Shown piece after piece: positions 1 through 6,358 of a DNA stretch of 42,740 bases. The notes beneath the pieces were generated by a model. The model was not told the origin of the DNA, made no database searches, and was given only the letters and a program-made list of their open reading frames with translations. The stretch lies in IMG/VR virus record IMGVR_UViG_3300033141_001847, positions 1 to 42,740 of that record, one strand, 5' to 3'. Every line of letters begins with the position of its first letter. Position 1 is the first letter of the stretch. The translations under genes and the position numbers were made by a program. The stretch comes from a virus.

Positions 1-76
1 GTCTAGGCGAGGATAGCCTGTAAGAATTAGACCACCCCCCCCCCATACCATACCACAGACGCGCTGGCCTTTCCAG
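1..76. other. Genome junction region, candidate cos neighbourhood
   Basis: No gene fits here. The stretch contains a run of ten C (positions 35-44) flanked by short direct repeats (CATAC, CCATACCA) and a small inverted repeat (GCTGG/CCAGC) just after the stop of the 140-aa gene. Joined to the right end of the window it makes a gap of roughly 115 bp between the HNH-side genes and the terminase genes. In HK97-like phages with an HNH protein beside terS, cos lies in this neighbourhood. Cos is inference: no termini are visible. Confidence 0.3.
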
Positions 77-499
77 CTAAGCGCCGATTTCGGCTTCCAA
101 GTAATCAATATCGAAAGCCTCGTTTATCAGCTTTCTATCCTTGACCAACCCGAGACGCTCAAGGTTATCAATGCATATCTCCCCGGCACTGACCATGTCA
201 TCCTGTAACTGACCTGCAGGGTTTACTGCCTGTAAGTACTGACAAGCCATACCCACCAAGGCGTCTACTAACTCGTACTTGTGAGGTGTATCAACCGGAG
301 ATGACCGTTCCCCTTCGCGCTCAACAAGATCATAAGTCCTAGTCACCGGCTCACCCGTGCCACTAGATGCGCAATGCTCAGACGTTACCATGACTAGGCT
401 GCCTTGATCGCACTTGATCGTGAACGACTTACAGTCAGGTGGTATGTTAATAAGTTTAGATATCTCTTCGTAAAATTCGTTTGATGTTTTGCTTGCCAT
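77..499 (-). CDS. Hypothetical 140-aa phage protein between HNH and terminase
   Basis: The family is not recognised. The protein starts MASKTSNEFYEE, with AGGGG about 8 nt before the ATG, and lies 12 nt downstream of the HNH gene, so the two are probably co-transcribed. It looks soluble, mixed alpha/beta and acidic, with no membrane segment, signal peptide or metal motif. The N-terminal 50 residues read like a small beta-rich domain (SFTIKCDQGSLVMVTSE) and the C-terminal half is helical with several Leu/Asp/Glu turns. On a circular map it is followed by the zinc-motif protein at 42384 and then terS, so a packaging-related or late regulatory role is possible, but this rests only on position. 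Confidence 0.7.
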   Translation of the reverse strand: MASKTSNEFYEEISKLINIPPDCKSFTIKCDQGSLVMVTSEHCASSGTGEPVTRTYDLVEREGERSSPVDTPHKYELVDALVGMACQYLQAVNPAGQLQDDMVSAGEICIDNLERLGLVKDRKLINEAFDIDYLEAEIGA

Positions 500-510
500 G
501 CTATATTCCC

Positions 511-822
511 CTATGTATTCCAGTGATGCTTCTTGTCTGTCGGCATACCATCCACCCCACAGCTCTTACTAGGCTTACGGTCTGCACCATCCCGACCAAA
601 GCCACCATCTTCCAGCGCTGTCTTGCGGTCGTGGCACTGCTTACACAATCCCTGCCAGTTGGCTTGATCCCAAAACAACACCATGTCATTTTTATGCGGT
701 TTAATATGATCAACTACCATGGCAACAGTCACTACGTCATGGCATTCACAGTCTACGCATAGAGGATGACGAACCAGAAATGCTTTACTCTCCTGCTGCC
801 ACCTGTAAGTGTATGGCCACAT
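511..822 (-). CDS. HNH endonuclease of phage packaging type
   Basis: HNH nuclease of 103 aa, the small phage type that sits next to the terminase genes and in cos phages assists terminase-dependent DNA cleavage. Visible motifs in order are a zinc pair CVDC near residue 18, VVDHIKPHKND (the DH catalytic pair of the beta-beta-alpha-metal fold), NWQGLCKQCHDRKT (second zinc knuckle plus the final His), and the family-typical tail EDGGFGRDG. The ATG follows AGGG by 7 nt. Length is normal for the family, and all catalytic and zinc ligands are present. The strand and the circular order HNH, 140-aa protein, zinc protein, terS, terL match known phages. It lies after the terminator at 1009-1071, so it probably has its own late promoter in the 830-1000 gap. 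Confidence 0.93.
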   Translation of the reverse strand: MWPYTYRWQQESKAFLVRHPLCVDCECHDVVTVAMVVDHIKPHKNDMVLFWDQANWQGLCKQCHDRKTALEDGGFGRDGADRKPSKSCGVDGMPTDKKHHWNT

Positions 823-1008
823 CGCGTTACCCTAACGTTATTTAGCTGTTGATTTGATACGGTACTGCCGCTATTTGCCAAAAACATAAGTTGTTGTTTT
901 TGCGTGCTTCAGTGCTGGCCATCACCGGGGAAGCACTTTATTTAATACCTAACTGATTATATGTTCAACCAGTTATCCCTATTACTGATCACTCTGTTGA
1001 CGACTCAA

Positions 1009-1071
1009 TAAAAAAAGGCTCACCACTGGAGGGGATTTTAAATCCCTGGGGTTTCCAGTAGCAAGCCTTAA
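1009..1071 (-). terminator. Strong intrinsic terminator of the leftward early operon
   Basis: Reading the minus strand, AAGGCTTGCTACTGGA pairs with TCCAGTGGTGAGCCTT, with an inner GGGATTT/AAATCCC stem, followed immediately by a run of seven T (plus-strand A run 1010-1016). It ends the leftward early operon before the HNH/late genes. The remaining bases between the HNH start (822) and this hairpin hold only a GTGCTTC/GAAGCAC inverted repeat and no gene. Confidence 0.85.
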
Positions 1072-1160
1072 AGTTTTCATCATGTGGAACCCCTCCCATC
1101 TCTCTATTATTACATAGATCTGCTTGCTTGACAATTATAATCTAATGATATCAACACCGC

Positions 1161-1193
1161 GTTATACACAGTGGGCATAATAATGAGTTATCC
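1161..1193 (-). other. attC remnant (two core boxes) at the end of the left cassette array
   Basis: GTTATCC at 1187-1193 holds the stop codon of the 108-aa gene exactly as in the intact cassettes. A second GTTATAC box lies at 1161-1167, in the same orientation rather than inverted. No long imperfect palindrome follows, so this looks like a truncated attC, perhaps a deletion joining the cassette to the terminator region. Confidence 0.45.
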
Positions 1194-1514
1194 TTCTGAT
1201 CCCATGTAATTAACACTAAGGCCAGAGTTGCATTTCACCTCACAAATAGTGGTGAATGGATTCGGAATAGGTGCTCCACTGTTACCCAACATCGGAATAG
1301 GTTCACTGCTTCTCCAGTATGGGGCGCAGGGGTTACGCCAAGGGTAATGGTCTCGCTCTATTATTACCGGCCTGCTTGGGATGAATTGTACATTCTGCCC
1401 GAAAAGGTCGTGCAATTGGTCGTGAAGGTCTTTTGCTTCTTCAATAGACAGAGAAACTTTCTTTCCATCTTTTGTCTCAAGTTCTATTTTTGTTAATTTT
1501 AGCTTCTTGCCCAT
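1188..1514 (-). CDS. Cassette gene: hypothetical 108-aa protein
   Basis: Carried in an integron-like cassette: the gene begins 23 nt after the GTTATCC core of the neighbouring attC, with a good ribosome-binding site (AAGGAG, 8 nt before ATG), and its TAA stop lies inside the next GGATAAC box. The N-terminal 38 residues (KLTKIELETKDGKKVSLSIE followed by an EAKDLHDQLHDLFG helix) form a small sheet-plus-helix unit of a kind seen in several phage and cassette proteins. The C-terminal part is rich in Pro, Asn and Trp and looks extended. There is no catalytic motif or membrane segment. Function is unknown; as an early-expressed accessory gene it could act on the host, but that is inference. Confidence 0.75.
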   Translation of the reverse strand: MGKKLKLTKIELETKDGKKVSLSIEEAKDLHDQLHDLFGQNVQFIPSRPVIIERDHYPWRNPCAPYWRSSEPIPMLGNSGAPIPNPFTTICEVKCNSGLSVNYMGSEG

Positions 1515-1536
1515 AATTAAACTCCTTAAAATAAAG

Positions 1537-1669
1537 GGATAACAAAGGTATGCACTGGAATTTTGCCAGCGCGGTTTTCCAAATTACCATTGTCGGTTAT
1601 TTTGCGTTCAGTTTTCATTGTTCATTCCGTGGTTTAAGTGGCAAAATCAAGTGATACCAGCCGTTATCT
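1537..1669 (-). other. attC: attC recombination site (left array, site L1)
   Basis: On the minus strand it starts with AGATAACGGCTGG (containing the stop codon of the 93-aa gene) and ends with CTTTGTTATCC. The two arms form a long imperfect palindrome: GGTATCACTTGATTTTGCC on one side matches the complement of GGTATGCACTGGAATTTTGCC on the other, with unpaired bases between, as expected for an attC with outer R and inner L boxes. Length is 133 bp, in the range of chromosomal-integron attC sites. Confidence 0.85.
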
Positions 1670-1945
1670 GTCCAACTGTTCCTGGTAGTATTCAACCTGC
1701 TCCTTACAAAACTTTAAGTGTCTTTTGTTTTTTTCTGAAAGTTCGTTTATCGCATCTTGCTCCCAAAGAAAAACCTCATTTTTGTGGTTGCCTACTATGC
1801 CTATGATCCCATCTACCAATACTATCTTTTCTGATGATTTTTCTCCCCATGTGTCTTTTGTGGTGATATTTTTAAAATGGCAGGGCACCACTTTTTTACC
1901 GGTAATAATAAAACCTTCAACAAGAACAATTTGTTTCCTTGCCAT
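1664..1945 (-). CDS. Cassette gene: hypothetical 93-aa protein
   Basis: A single-gene cassette: it is preceded by the GTTATCT core of the attC at 1965-2040 and GAGGAG 6 nt before the ATG, and it ends with TAA inside the AGATAAC core of the attC at 1537-1669. The first 65 residues are beta-rich (MARKQIVLVEGFIITGKKVV, then a paired VLVDGIIGIVG strand). The last 25 form a charged helix ending EQVEYYQEQLDR. It looks like a compact soluble protein with a helical tail. The family is not recognised and no active-site pattern is visible. Confidence 0.78.
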   Translation of the reverse strand: MARKQIVLVEGFIITGKKVVPCHFKNITTKDTWGEKSSEKIVLVDGIIGIVGNHKNEVFLWEQDAINELSEKNKRHLKFCKEQVEYYQEQLDR

Positions 1946-1964
1946 GATAACTCCTCAAATTAAA

Positions 1965-2040
1965 AGATAACAAAAGCTTTCCATCAGACCCGCATATAGT
2001 CCGGTCTGCAGGCCTTCGTTTCTGCTTTTGTCGGTTATCG
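1965..2040 (-). other. attC: attC recombination site (left array, site L2, short)
   Basis: A short 76-bp attC-like site. On the minus strand it runs from CGATAACCGACAAAAGCAG to AGCTTTTGTTATCT. The arms pair through AAAAGC/GCTTTT and an inner AGACC/GGTCT stem. It supplies the start boundary of the 93-aa cassette. Upstream of it there is no convincing gene, so its own cassette is either gene-free or decayed. Confidence 0.7.
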
Positions 2041-2266
2041 AAAGTTCAGCCGGCCATCCAGGGCGGGCTGGTGAAATGTAACGTTGAGTGGAGAAAACGA
2101 GCAACCCGGCCACCTGTCAGTTTCTGGACGGACTTGTTAAACCAGGATGCTCGTTTATTGCCCGGACAATCCGGGGCTTTAGGGGCACAGACGCCATTGT
2201 CAAACGCCTTTTGTGTCCCATCTTGTTAAATCTCTTCGACCTGCAGTGCTTCCCTTGGACAACCTT
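2041..2266. other. Gene-free stretch with a decayed attC-like palindrome
   Basis: No convincing reading frame; the best minus-strand ORF is 34 codons. Inverted segments GAAAACGAGCA (about 2094) and TGCTCGTTT (about 2150) resemble the inner boxes of the attC at 8194-8325, and a TAACGTT core lies at about 2079. A GCCCGGACAATCCGGGGC hairpin lies near 2159. This is best read as a degraded attC or an empty cassette next to the replication genes. Confidence 0.4.
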
Positions 2267-2488
2267 TTAGAGCCGCGTCAAGAGTGTCTTTGTCAAGAGA
2301 GTCGGTAAGGATTTTCCCACCGTTTTCGGATAAGAAGCCGGGTATATGATCCTCACATAGGCTTTCCACATCCAGTTTACTTTGCTATTCGCATAATCTT
2401 TGTGAATATTCTCGGACAAATGAAAGCCTTGTTCTCTTGCCCATTTTTCAAACTCATTGCGTGTTTCTGTTGTTGTGGCTAGTACCAT
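2267..2488 (-). CDS. Hypothetical 73-aa early protein
   Basis: It starts MVLATTTETRNEFEKWAREQGFHL and overlaps the preceding gene by 10 nt (ATGGTACTAG), with AAGG upstream, so it is translationally coupled. The motif NEFEKWARE..F.L..N....Y.NS.VN..W.AY is common in small early proteins of enterobacterial and pseudomonad phages, of unknown role. The last 25 residues (IIYPASYPKTVGKSLPTLLT and onward) do not resemble that family and are rich in Lys, Thr and Leu, which may mark a frame change or replacement of the C-terminus. It is the last non-cassette gene before the attC-rich end of the operon. Confidence 0.65.
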   Translation of the reverse strand: MVLATTTETRNEFEKWAREQGFHLSENIHKDYANSKVNWMWKAYVRIIYPASYPKTVGKSLPTLLTKTLLTRL

Positions 2489-2895
2489 GGACTTTCCTTA
2501 CCCCATAAGATCATATCCCTTGTTGACAGGATCGACGATTGACTTGTGGCCGGCAGGTATTCTCCCAACCTTTCAAGCGGAAAAAGGTCATCAACATTAT
2601 AATGAGTCGGCACCTCCTCCAATGTCCCTCTCATTACTTCGTAAATGACCCCAGAACGCAAGACAAAGTACATACAGGACGTTGTTTGACGCCCTTCCTC
2701 TTGGGATGTCAGCGAATGTTTAAATAGCCGATTGTTATTATCTTCACCGAAACGCAATAACGCCTCTTTGTATTTATTTGTTTTGACGCTACCTGCAGCA
2801 CACTTCTCGCAGCCCATGCCATCAGAATTCAACAAAACTGCAAAGATAAATAATGAAAAGATTAATGTCGTGATCAGGCATGTAGTTGTTTTCAT
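2479..2895 (-). CDS. Hypothetical exported protein with signal peptide
   Basis: The chosen start gives MKTTTCLITTLIFSLFIFAV, a typical signal peptide or single membrane anchor, followed by a Cys-containing mature region (GMGCEKCAAG). An upstream in-frame ATG at 2931 would add 12 residues (MQNNNQKEILAN) but has no ribosome-binding site; AAGGA lies 12 nt before the chosen ATG. The rest (residues 40-138) is soluble and mixed, with no known motif. It sits in the replication operon, coupled to the next gene. An early exported protein in a lytic-looking phage could act at the host envelope, for example in superinfection exclusion; this is a guess from topology. Confidence 0.6.
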   Translation of the reverse strand: MKTTTCLITTLIFSLFIFAVLLNSDGMGCEKCAAGSVKTNKYKEALLRFGEDNNNRLFKHSLTSQEEGRQTTSCMYFVLRSGVIYEVMRGTLEEVPTHYNVDDLFPLERLGEYLPATSQSSILSTRDMILWGKESPWY

Positions 2896-3007
2896 GTTTG
2901 CCAGTATTTCCTTTTGGTTGTTGTTTTGCATGTCTAAAATAGGCGTCTAATCCGTCTATTTAGTCCTGTAAGATAAACGGTACCTTCCATGGTGGTGGTT
3001 TGGTTTT

Positions 3008-3367
3008 TCAACGTTCTGCTGGTCCAGGTATGCAGCTATCACACGTTTCCCCAAAATCCTTATCGTACTTCTTTTTTGGAGTACAAAGGTTCCGATATTT
3101 ACACCGCTCACAAAGCCCTGTCTTTTTGGATGCATTCCACAGGTCCGCCATTACCGGGAAATAACGCGCTTCTCTCAATACTTCTTCAATGACTCTGACA
3201 AAGCCACTATCAGGTATTGACTTGAACTCCCTGAACCAGTCAACAGCTACCACCTTCATACTATCCTCTGTGTGTCCGCTGCTAGGGAAGTGGCAAGCCA
3301 AGCGGCCCAACTGCTCCAGTACTGTTTGTTCCTTGAGAGGTTCCGATGTTACAATTGTTTTGCTCAT
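3008..3367 (-). CDS. Putative replicative helicase loader (G39P/P-like) with C-terminal zinc motif
   Basis: Directly follows, and overlaps by 86 nt, the replication initiator gene, the usual place for a helicase loader. Residues 15-80 have the helical pattern of G39P/DnaB-loader-type proteins: L..LG.LACHFP, then VDWFREFKSIPDSGFVRVIE and EARYFPVMADLWN (the FP..ADL motif). The C-terminus adds CERC...C and CDSC (residues about 87-113), a likely zinc site not usual in G39P. The ATG follows GGTGG by 5 nt. It should bring the host DnaB helicase to the phage origin. The loader call is from pattern and neighbour, not a search. Confidence 0.6.
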   Translation of the reverse strand: MSKTIVTSEPLKEQTVLEQLGRLACHFPSSGHTEDSMKVVAVDWFREFKSIPDSGFVRVIEEVLREARYFPVMADLWNASKKTGLCERCKYRNLCTPKKKYDKDFGETCDSCIPGPAER

Positions 3368-4091
3368 TTAATCCACCTACCATTTTTTTGAATTCGTCCA
3401 GCGTATTGCCTTTTGTGTTGGCACTTTTTATTCCACGGGCTGAGAATTGATTAAACAGATTAGCAAACTTTGTTTCGTCATTGCTCTTTGACTTTTTTCT
3501 CAATTGAGCAAGGCTTCTGATTTGCCCGGACCAGAAAGAATCTTTAAGGCCCCACGTGATGGCCGGGGCAATTTCTCCCTCCAGGTTGTATTTGTCAATC
3601 CGGATCAGCTTGTCGATCGTGTCAGCGCCACGGGCAATTTCTTTTGCGGTGTGGTCCTTCTTGCCTCCGTTTCTCGACAGGTGATCGTAAAAGGATTCTG
3701 AGAATGACAAAACAGAGGGGGGGGGGCCTTTATCTTCCTTATCCTTATCCTTATCCTTATCCTTATCCTTATCCTTATCGGCTTTTTCTGGGTTAGGTTG
3801 GGTTTCCAAAGAACCGACTGGGTTATTTTGGGTTTCGTCCGCTTTTGGGCGACCACCCTTTGACCCATTCGCTTTATTCCGCTCGCAAATTTCAGCGTAC
3901 TTTATTTTATTTCTATCGATATGATTCTTGAAAGGAACGAAAATAGCTTTCATCAAGCCGGACAATGTTTCTTCCGAGTTGATCTCGTATCTTCTGATAG
4001 CTTTAAACAATTGACCTGCCTGTTCATCGGTTAAATCGTCGAGAACATCAAGTGCATCGTAAAAGAGCTTGAGCGATTTCTTTACTGCCAA
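3282..4091 (-). CDS. Phage replication initiator (DUF6291 N-terminus, DnaT/O-like C-terminus)
   Basis: Protein of 269 aa with a TTG start 8 nt after a strong GGAGG. Residues 1-75 match DUF6291 replication proteins: KLFYDALDVLDDLTDEQAGQ, then LFKAIRRYE, IFVPFKNHIDRN and YAEICERNKANGSKGGRP. A charged linker follows, with seven KD pairs encoded by seven CTTATC repeats (3738-3779), then GPPPS encoded through a ten-base homopolymer (3717-3726). Residues about 130-205 look like the DnaT/O-type C-terminal domain that contacts the helicase or loader. With the next gene it forms an O/P-like pair for origin firing. The repeat and homopolymer make the frame unusually prone to slippage. Confidence 0.78.
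   Translation of the reverse strand: MAVKKSLKLFYDALDVLDDLTDEQAGQLFKAIRRYEINSEETLSGLMKAIFVPFKNHIDRNKIKYAEICERNKANGSKGGRPKADETQNNPVGSLETQPNPEKADKDKDKDKDKDKDKEDKGPPPSVLSFSESFYDHLSRNGGKKDHTAKEIARGADTIDKLIRIDKYNLEGEIAPAITWGLKDSFWSGQIRSLAQLRKKSKSNDETKFANLFNQFSARGIKSANTKGNTLDEFKKMVGGLNEQNNCNIGTSQGTNSTGAVGPLGLPLP
3717..3779 (-). repeat. C10 tract plus seven-copy hexanucleotide repeat inside the replication initiator
   Basis: Plus-strand G run at 3717-3726 (C10 on the coding strand), then seven perfect copies of CTTATC at 3738-3779. Hexamer gain or loss stays in frame and changes linker length by Asp-Lys pairs; homopolymer slippage would shift frame and remove the C-terminal domain. Confidence 0.9.
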
Positions 4092-4225
4092 TTTGGGGAC
4101 CTCCTGTCGAAAGGCTATGCTGTCAATTAAAAAAGCAACGCGGGCTTACGGGTGACAGTGGGAACCGTAATGGGTCAGGAAGAGATCAAGCTTCCCTAGC
4201 CCGCATTTTGTAAAATTAAATACTA

Positions 4226-4402
4226 TCAGGTAATTGCTGTTTTAGCAATTAATTTGTTCTGTTGGTAGCGGGACAACTCGCGCATCTCTGACCTATCACA
4301 ACCCTTGCACAGATCGCGCTGGTTTGCCGACCTGCACCACGACTCGCTGACTTCAGTTTTGCGCTGCATAGGGCATTTTATTCTTTTTATCGTTTCAACC
4401 AT
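4226..4402 (-). CDS. Small zinc-ribbon protein, copy A (58 aa)
   Basis: Found by direct translation. It starts MVETIKRIKCPMQRKTEVSE, then SWCRSANQRDLCKGC, then DRSEMRELSRYQQ. Four cysteines (KCP, SWC, LCKGC) fit one zinc site. GGGAG lies 4-5 nt before the ATG, and the start overlaps the end of the 80-aa gene by 8 nt (ATGGTTGA). It is clearly paralogous to the protein at 5829-5987, with more than half of the positions identical across the zinc core. Likely a nucleic-acid- or protein-binding early regulator; function unknown. The 130 nt between it and the replication gene hold a GCGGGCT/AGCCCGC inverted repeat (about 4140-4203) and no gene. Confidence 0.8.
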   Translation of the reverse strand: MVETIKRIKCPMQRKTEVSESWCRSANQRDLCKGCDRSEMRELSRYQQNKLIAKTAIT

Positions 4403-4637
4403 ACAGCTCCCTTGCGGCTTCGTGCATCTTTTTTGTGATCCGTTTTGGCAGTACTGTTTTTGCGTTGGCCTTGATCAGTTGTCCTTCTGTGGCTGGCACG
4501 ACAGAAACGTCGAACAGGCCACGAAGGCGCATTTTTTCACGATATACTTCTGCGCACTCTTGGAGCGTCCCCAAGCATCGCCCGTCTGCAATAAACGACC
4601 ACCATTTTTTCTGTTTTGGTTCTTTCCATAAAGACAT
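4395..4637 (-). CDS. Hypothetical 80-aa early protein
   Basis: Starts MSLWKEPKQKKWWSFIADGR with AAGGGG 7 nt before the ATG. Basic and mostly helical, with an aromatic N-terminal patch (KKWWSFIADGRCLG) resembling a small beta hairpin, then two helices, then a basic C-terminus (VLPKRITKKMHEAARELYG). It is coupled to the zinc-ribbon gene by an 8-nt overlap. The family is not recognised; the basic C-terminus might contact nucleic acid. About 65 nt separate it from the 231-aa gene upstream. Confidence 0.68.
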   Translation of the reverse strand: MSLWKEPKQKKWWSFIADGRCLGTLQECAEVYREKMRLRGLFDVSVVPATEGQLIKANAKTVLPKRITKKMHEAARELYG

Positions 4638-4705
4638 GATTCACCCCTTCAGCTTCTTGGTTTTTCGGTTGTGGAAAAACGTTGTTGAGAGTCTTATGTC
4701 TGCGT

Positions 4706-5401
4706 TCATACAAGACGACCTTTGTCTGTTAATTGCTGGATAGCCATGGTAATAGCTAAATGATGAATAATTAGTCTGGTATGTGGGACCTTTCCGACAC
4801 TGTAGGCCCACTCCCAGTAATCTGGGTCGCTAAGTGTTTTTCCCGGGTCATCAAGATTGTTTAAATCAGAGGCCCATTCCCACTCGGACGAAATGTTGCA
4901 TTGATAGAGTATTTCTTCGAGCCTTTTTGTTGCAAATTTTTTATTTTCTTCATCAATCCTTTCATCCGTATACTCTTCAGAGCTTTCATCATCAAAAGGA
5001 ACTTTTCGCGCGACAAGGTTTTCGTGTGCTTTTTCCTCGTAAGTATACTCTATTAAGTGTTCCAGCAAAGATGACTTAGCTTCTTCGCTATCCCATGACA
5101 CAAAAGGTCTTCCCACTTCTGAAGACTGACATTTCCCGGCCATGTAGTCAAGACTTACCTTCTTAAGCCCCTTTACCCCCATGGAGTGGTGCCAACAATA
5201 TACTGCCTCCCCAAGGTCGCCACGGACAAAAAGCGTTTCGTTAGTGAATAGGAATTCTATGAAATAGTTGTTGGTACCAGGCTCCTGAAATCTGATCATT
5301 TCAACCTGTGGCGACCCTTCCCGTGTAAGATTCCAATACTTCGCCACATGGTTTTTGAAATACTCGCGCTGCTGTTCTTGTTTTTCTTGAATTGTACTCA
5401 T
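4706..5401 (-). CDS. Hypothetical 231-aa acidic protein
   Basis: The start at MSTIQEKQEQQREY is preferred because GGAGG lies 7 nt upstream; the longer TTG start would include that ribosome-binding site in the coding region. The protein is acidic and Trp/Glu rich, with a helical N-terminus (residues 1-35), a beta-rich centre (YFIEFLFTNETLFVRGDLGE, where MIRFQEPGTNNYF also lies), a very acidic linker (DDESSEEYTDERIDEENKK, about 145-165) and a helical end. No membrane segment or catalytic motif. It is the largest unknown gene of the left arm. Such acidic phage proteins often bind DNA-binding host proteins, but there is no specific evidence here. Confidence 0.72.
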   Translation of the reverse strand: MSTIQEKQEQQREYFKNHVAKYWNLTREGSPQVEMIRFQEPGTNNYFIEFLFTNETLFVRGDLGEAVYCWHHSMGVKGLKKVSLDYMAGKCQSSEVGRPFVSWDSEEAKSSLLEHLIEYTYEEKAHENLVARKVPFDDESSEEYTDERIDEENKKFATKRLEEILYQCNISSEWEWASDLNNLDDPGKTLSDPDYWEWAYSVGKVPHTRLIIHHLAITMAIQQLTDKGRLV

Positions 5402-5505
5402 AGAAAAACCTCCAATCAAAAGTTTATCAATCTGAAAAGAAAATGTGGCAATGGGTGATTGAGGCCCATGGTTCCCCCGCTAAAGGTAGCCACACGCAAA
5501 TTATA

Positions 5506-5832
5506 TCAGGAAACGGGTGGGGGTGTAAGGAGTTTGTGCCAACCTTTCATGATTAAAAAAAACTGATCAATAGTGAAAAACTCATACCTACAACCACTTG
5601 GGTTGTGCCAGCGACCATCAATCCTCACCCTGAACATGGTTAAGTACCAGGATTCTCTTTCGCTTTTGAGGGAAGGGATCTTTCTGTTGAAATTCTTCCC
5701 GTCCAAGCGCTGCTTGAATTGTCCGGCGTTGTAGATTTGGAAGCGGGTAGTGCTAAATTTACTTTTCAATTTGCCTTGCTCTCTGGCAACAGTCAAAGTT
5801 ACCGACAGGTCATATATTCTATCCTCGCTCAC
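5506..5832 (-). CDS. Hypothetical 108-aa protein, GTG start
   Basis: The GTG start overlaps the stop of the zinc-ribbon gene (GTGA), with GGAGG 5 nt upstream. Sequence MSEDRIYDLSVTLTVAREQG followed by basic and aromatic strands (FSTTRFQIYNAGQF, FRVRIDGRWHNPSGCRYEFF) suggests an all-beta soluble protein. No family recognised. Downstream (5420-5505) a TGTGGC/GCCACA inverted repeat with an inner ATGGG/CCCAT stem separates it from the next gene; it has no GTTAT cores, so it is not called attC. Confidence 0.7.
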   Translation of the reverse strand: MSEDRIYDLSVTLTVAREQGKLKSKFSTTRFQIYNAGQFKQRLDGKNFNRKIPSLKSERESWYLTMFRVRIDGRWHNPSGCRYEFFTIDQFFLIMKGWHKLLTPPPVS

Positions 5833-5987
5833 TTGCCCTCCTCAATTTTCTTTTGTTGATAACGCGAAACGTCGCGATTCTCAGAGCGCTGGCATCCTTT
5901 GCAGATGTCGCGCTGGTTGGCCTGCCTGCACCACGACTCGGTGACTTCGGTTTTGTGTTGCATCGGACACTTTATCGTCCTTGTCAT
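5829..5987 (-). CDS. Small zinc-ribbon protein, copy B (52 aa)
   Basis: Found by direct translation. MTRTIKCPMQHKTEVTESWC, then RQANQRDICKGCQRSENRD, then VSRYQQKKIEEGK. The cysteines (KCP, SWC, ICKGC) match those of the copy at 4226-4402. ATGA overlap with the upstream membrane gene and GTGA overlap with the downstream gene show tight coupling. Two copies of one short zinc protein in the same operon, about 1.4 kb apart, suggest duplication and possible specialisation. Function unknown. Confidence 0.82.
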   Translation of the reverse strand: MTRTIKCPMQHKTEVTESWCRQANQRDICKGCQRSENRDVSRYQQKKIEEGK

Positions 5988-6217
5988 GTTAATGGTTTGT
6001 TGGAATTATCATCTATACCACTGAGCATTACGTATACATCACACACGGCGCAGGCATATCCCGCAGCTATGGACAAGAGGACGCACACAACTACCAACAC
6101 AGGTTTGTGCATGTCGTTATATCTAAAAATTGACAACATCAGAGCAGTAGTGATAATGACTGTTGCAAGCCTTGAATCGTTCATTAGTCTTTCTTTGTGC
6201 TGCGCTATAGTTTTCAC
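5984..6217 (-). CDS. Small membrane protein (77 aa), two predicted segments
   Basis: GTG start preceded by AGAGG at 7 nt. Residues about 18-31 (ATVIITTALMLSIF) and 39-60 (PVLVVVCVLLSIAAGYACAV) are hydrophobic, giving a two-segment inner-membrane protein with both ends probably cytoplasmic. It is coupled to the zinc-ribbon gene by ATGA. It is expressed with early genes, so a holin role is unlikely; superinfection exclusion or host-membrane modulation is more plausible but unproven. The shorter start MNDSRL is possible. Confidence 0.65.
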   Translation of the reverse strand: MKTIAQHKERLMNDSRLATVIITTALMLSIFRYNDMHKPVLVVVCVLLSIAAGYACAVCDVYVMLSGIDDNSNKPLT

Positions 6218-6358
6218 TTTGTGCCTCTCTGGATATCTGTAATTAGTTGTTATACAATCTGGCCCCCACTAATGGTTTTAATGGTGCTGCCGATTTTTGA
6301 GTTGTTCTTTTGTGGAATTTTCAGGCAAAAGCACAATGGGTATATCTGGGAGTTATCT
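6218..6358 (-). other. attC half-site and gene-free spacer
   Basis: GTTATCT at 6352-6358 lies 0 nt from the stop of the 97-aa gene, like the R'' box of the intact cassettes, but the rest of the interval shows no matching arm. A plus-oriented GTTATAC lies at 6249-6255. Read as a decayed attC with only one core retained. No gene is seen in the interval. Confidence 0.4.

Noticed and set aside
822-1008. GTTATCC at about 974 and a CTAACGTTAT box at about 831, looking like another attC pair
   Set aside because: The interval has a GTGCTTC/GAAGCAC stem, but the outer arms do not pair over a useful length and no cassette gene is present.
5420-5505. TGTGGC/GCCACA inverted repeat between two left-arm genes as an attC
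   Set aside because: The palindrome lacks the ATAAC/GTTAT cores at its ends and the adjacent gene ends in TGA away from any core; more likely a simple hairpin.
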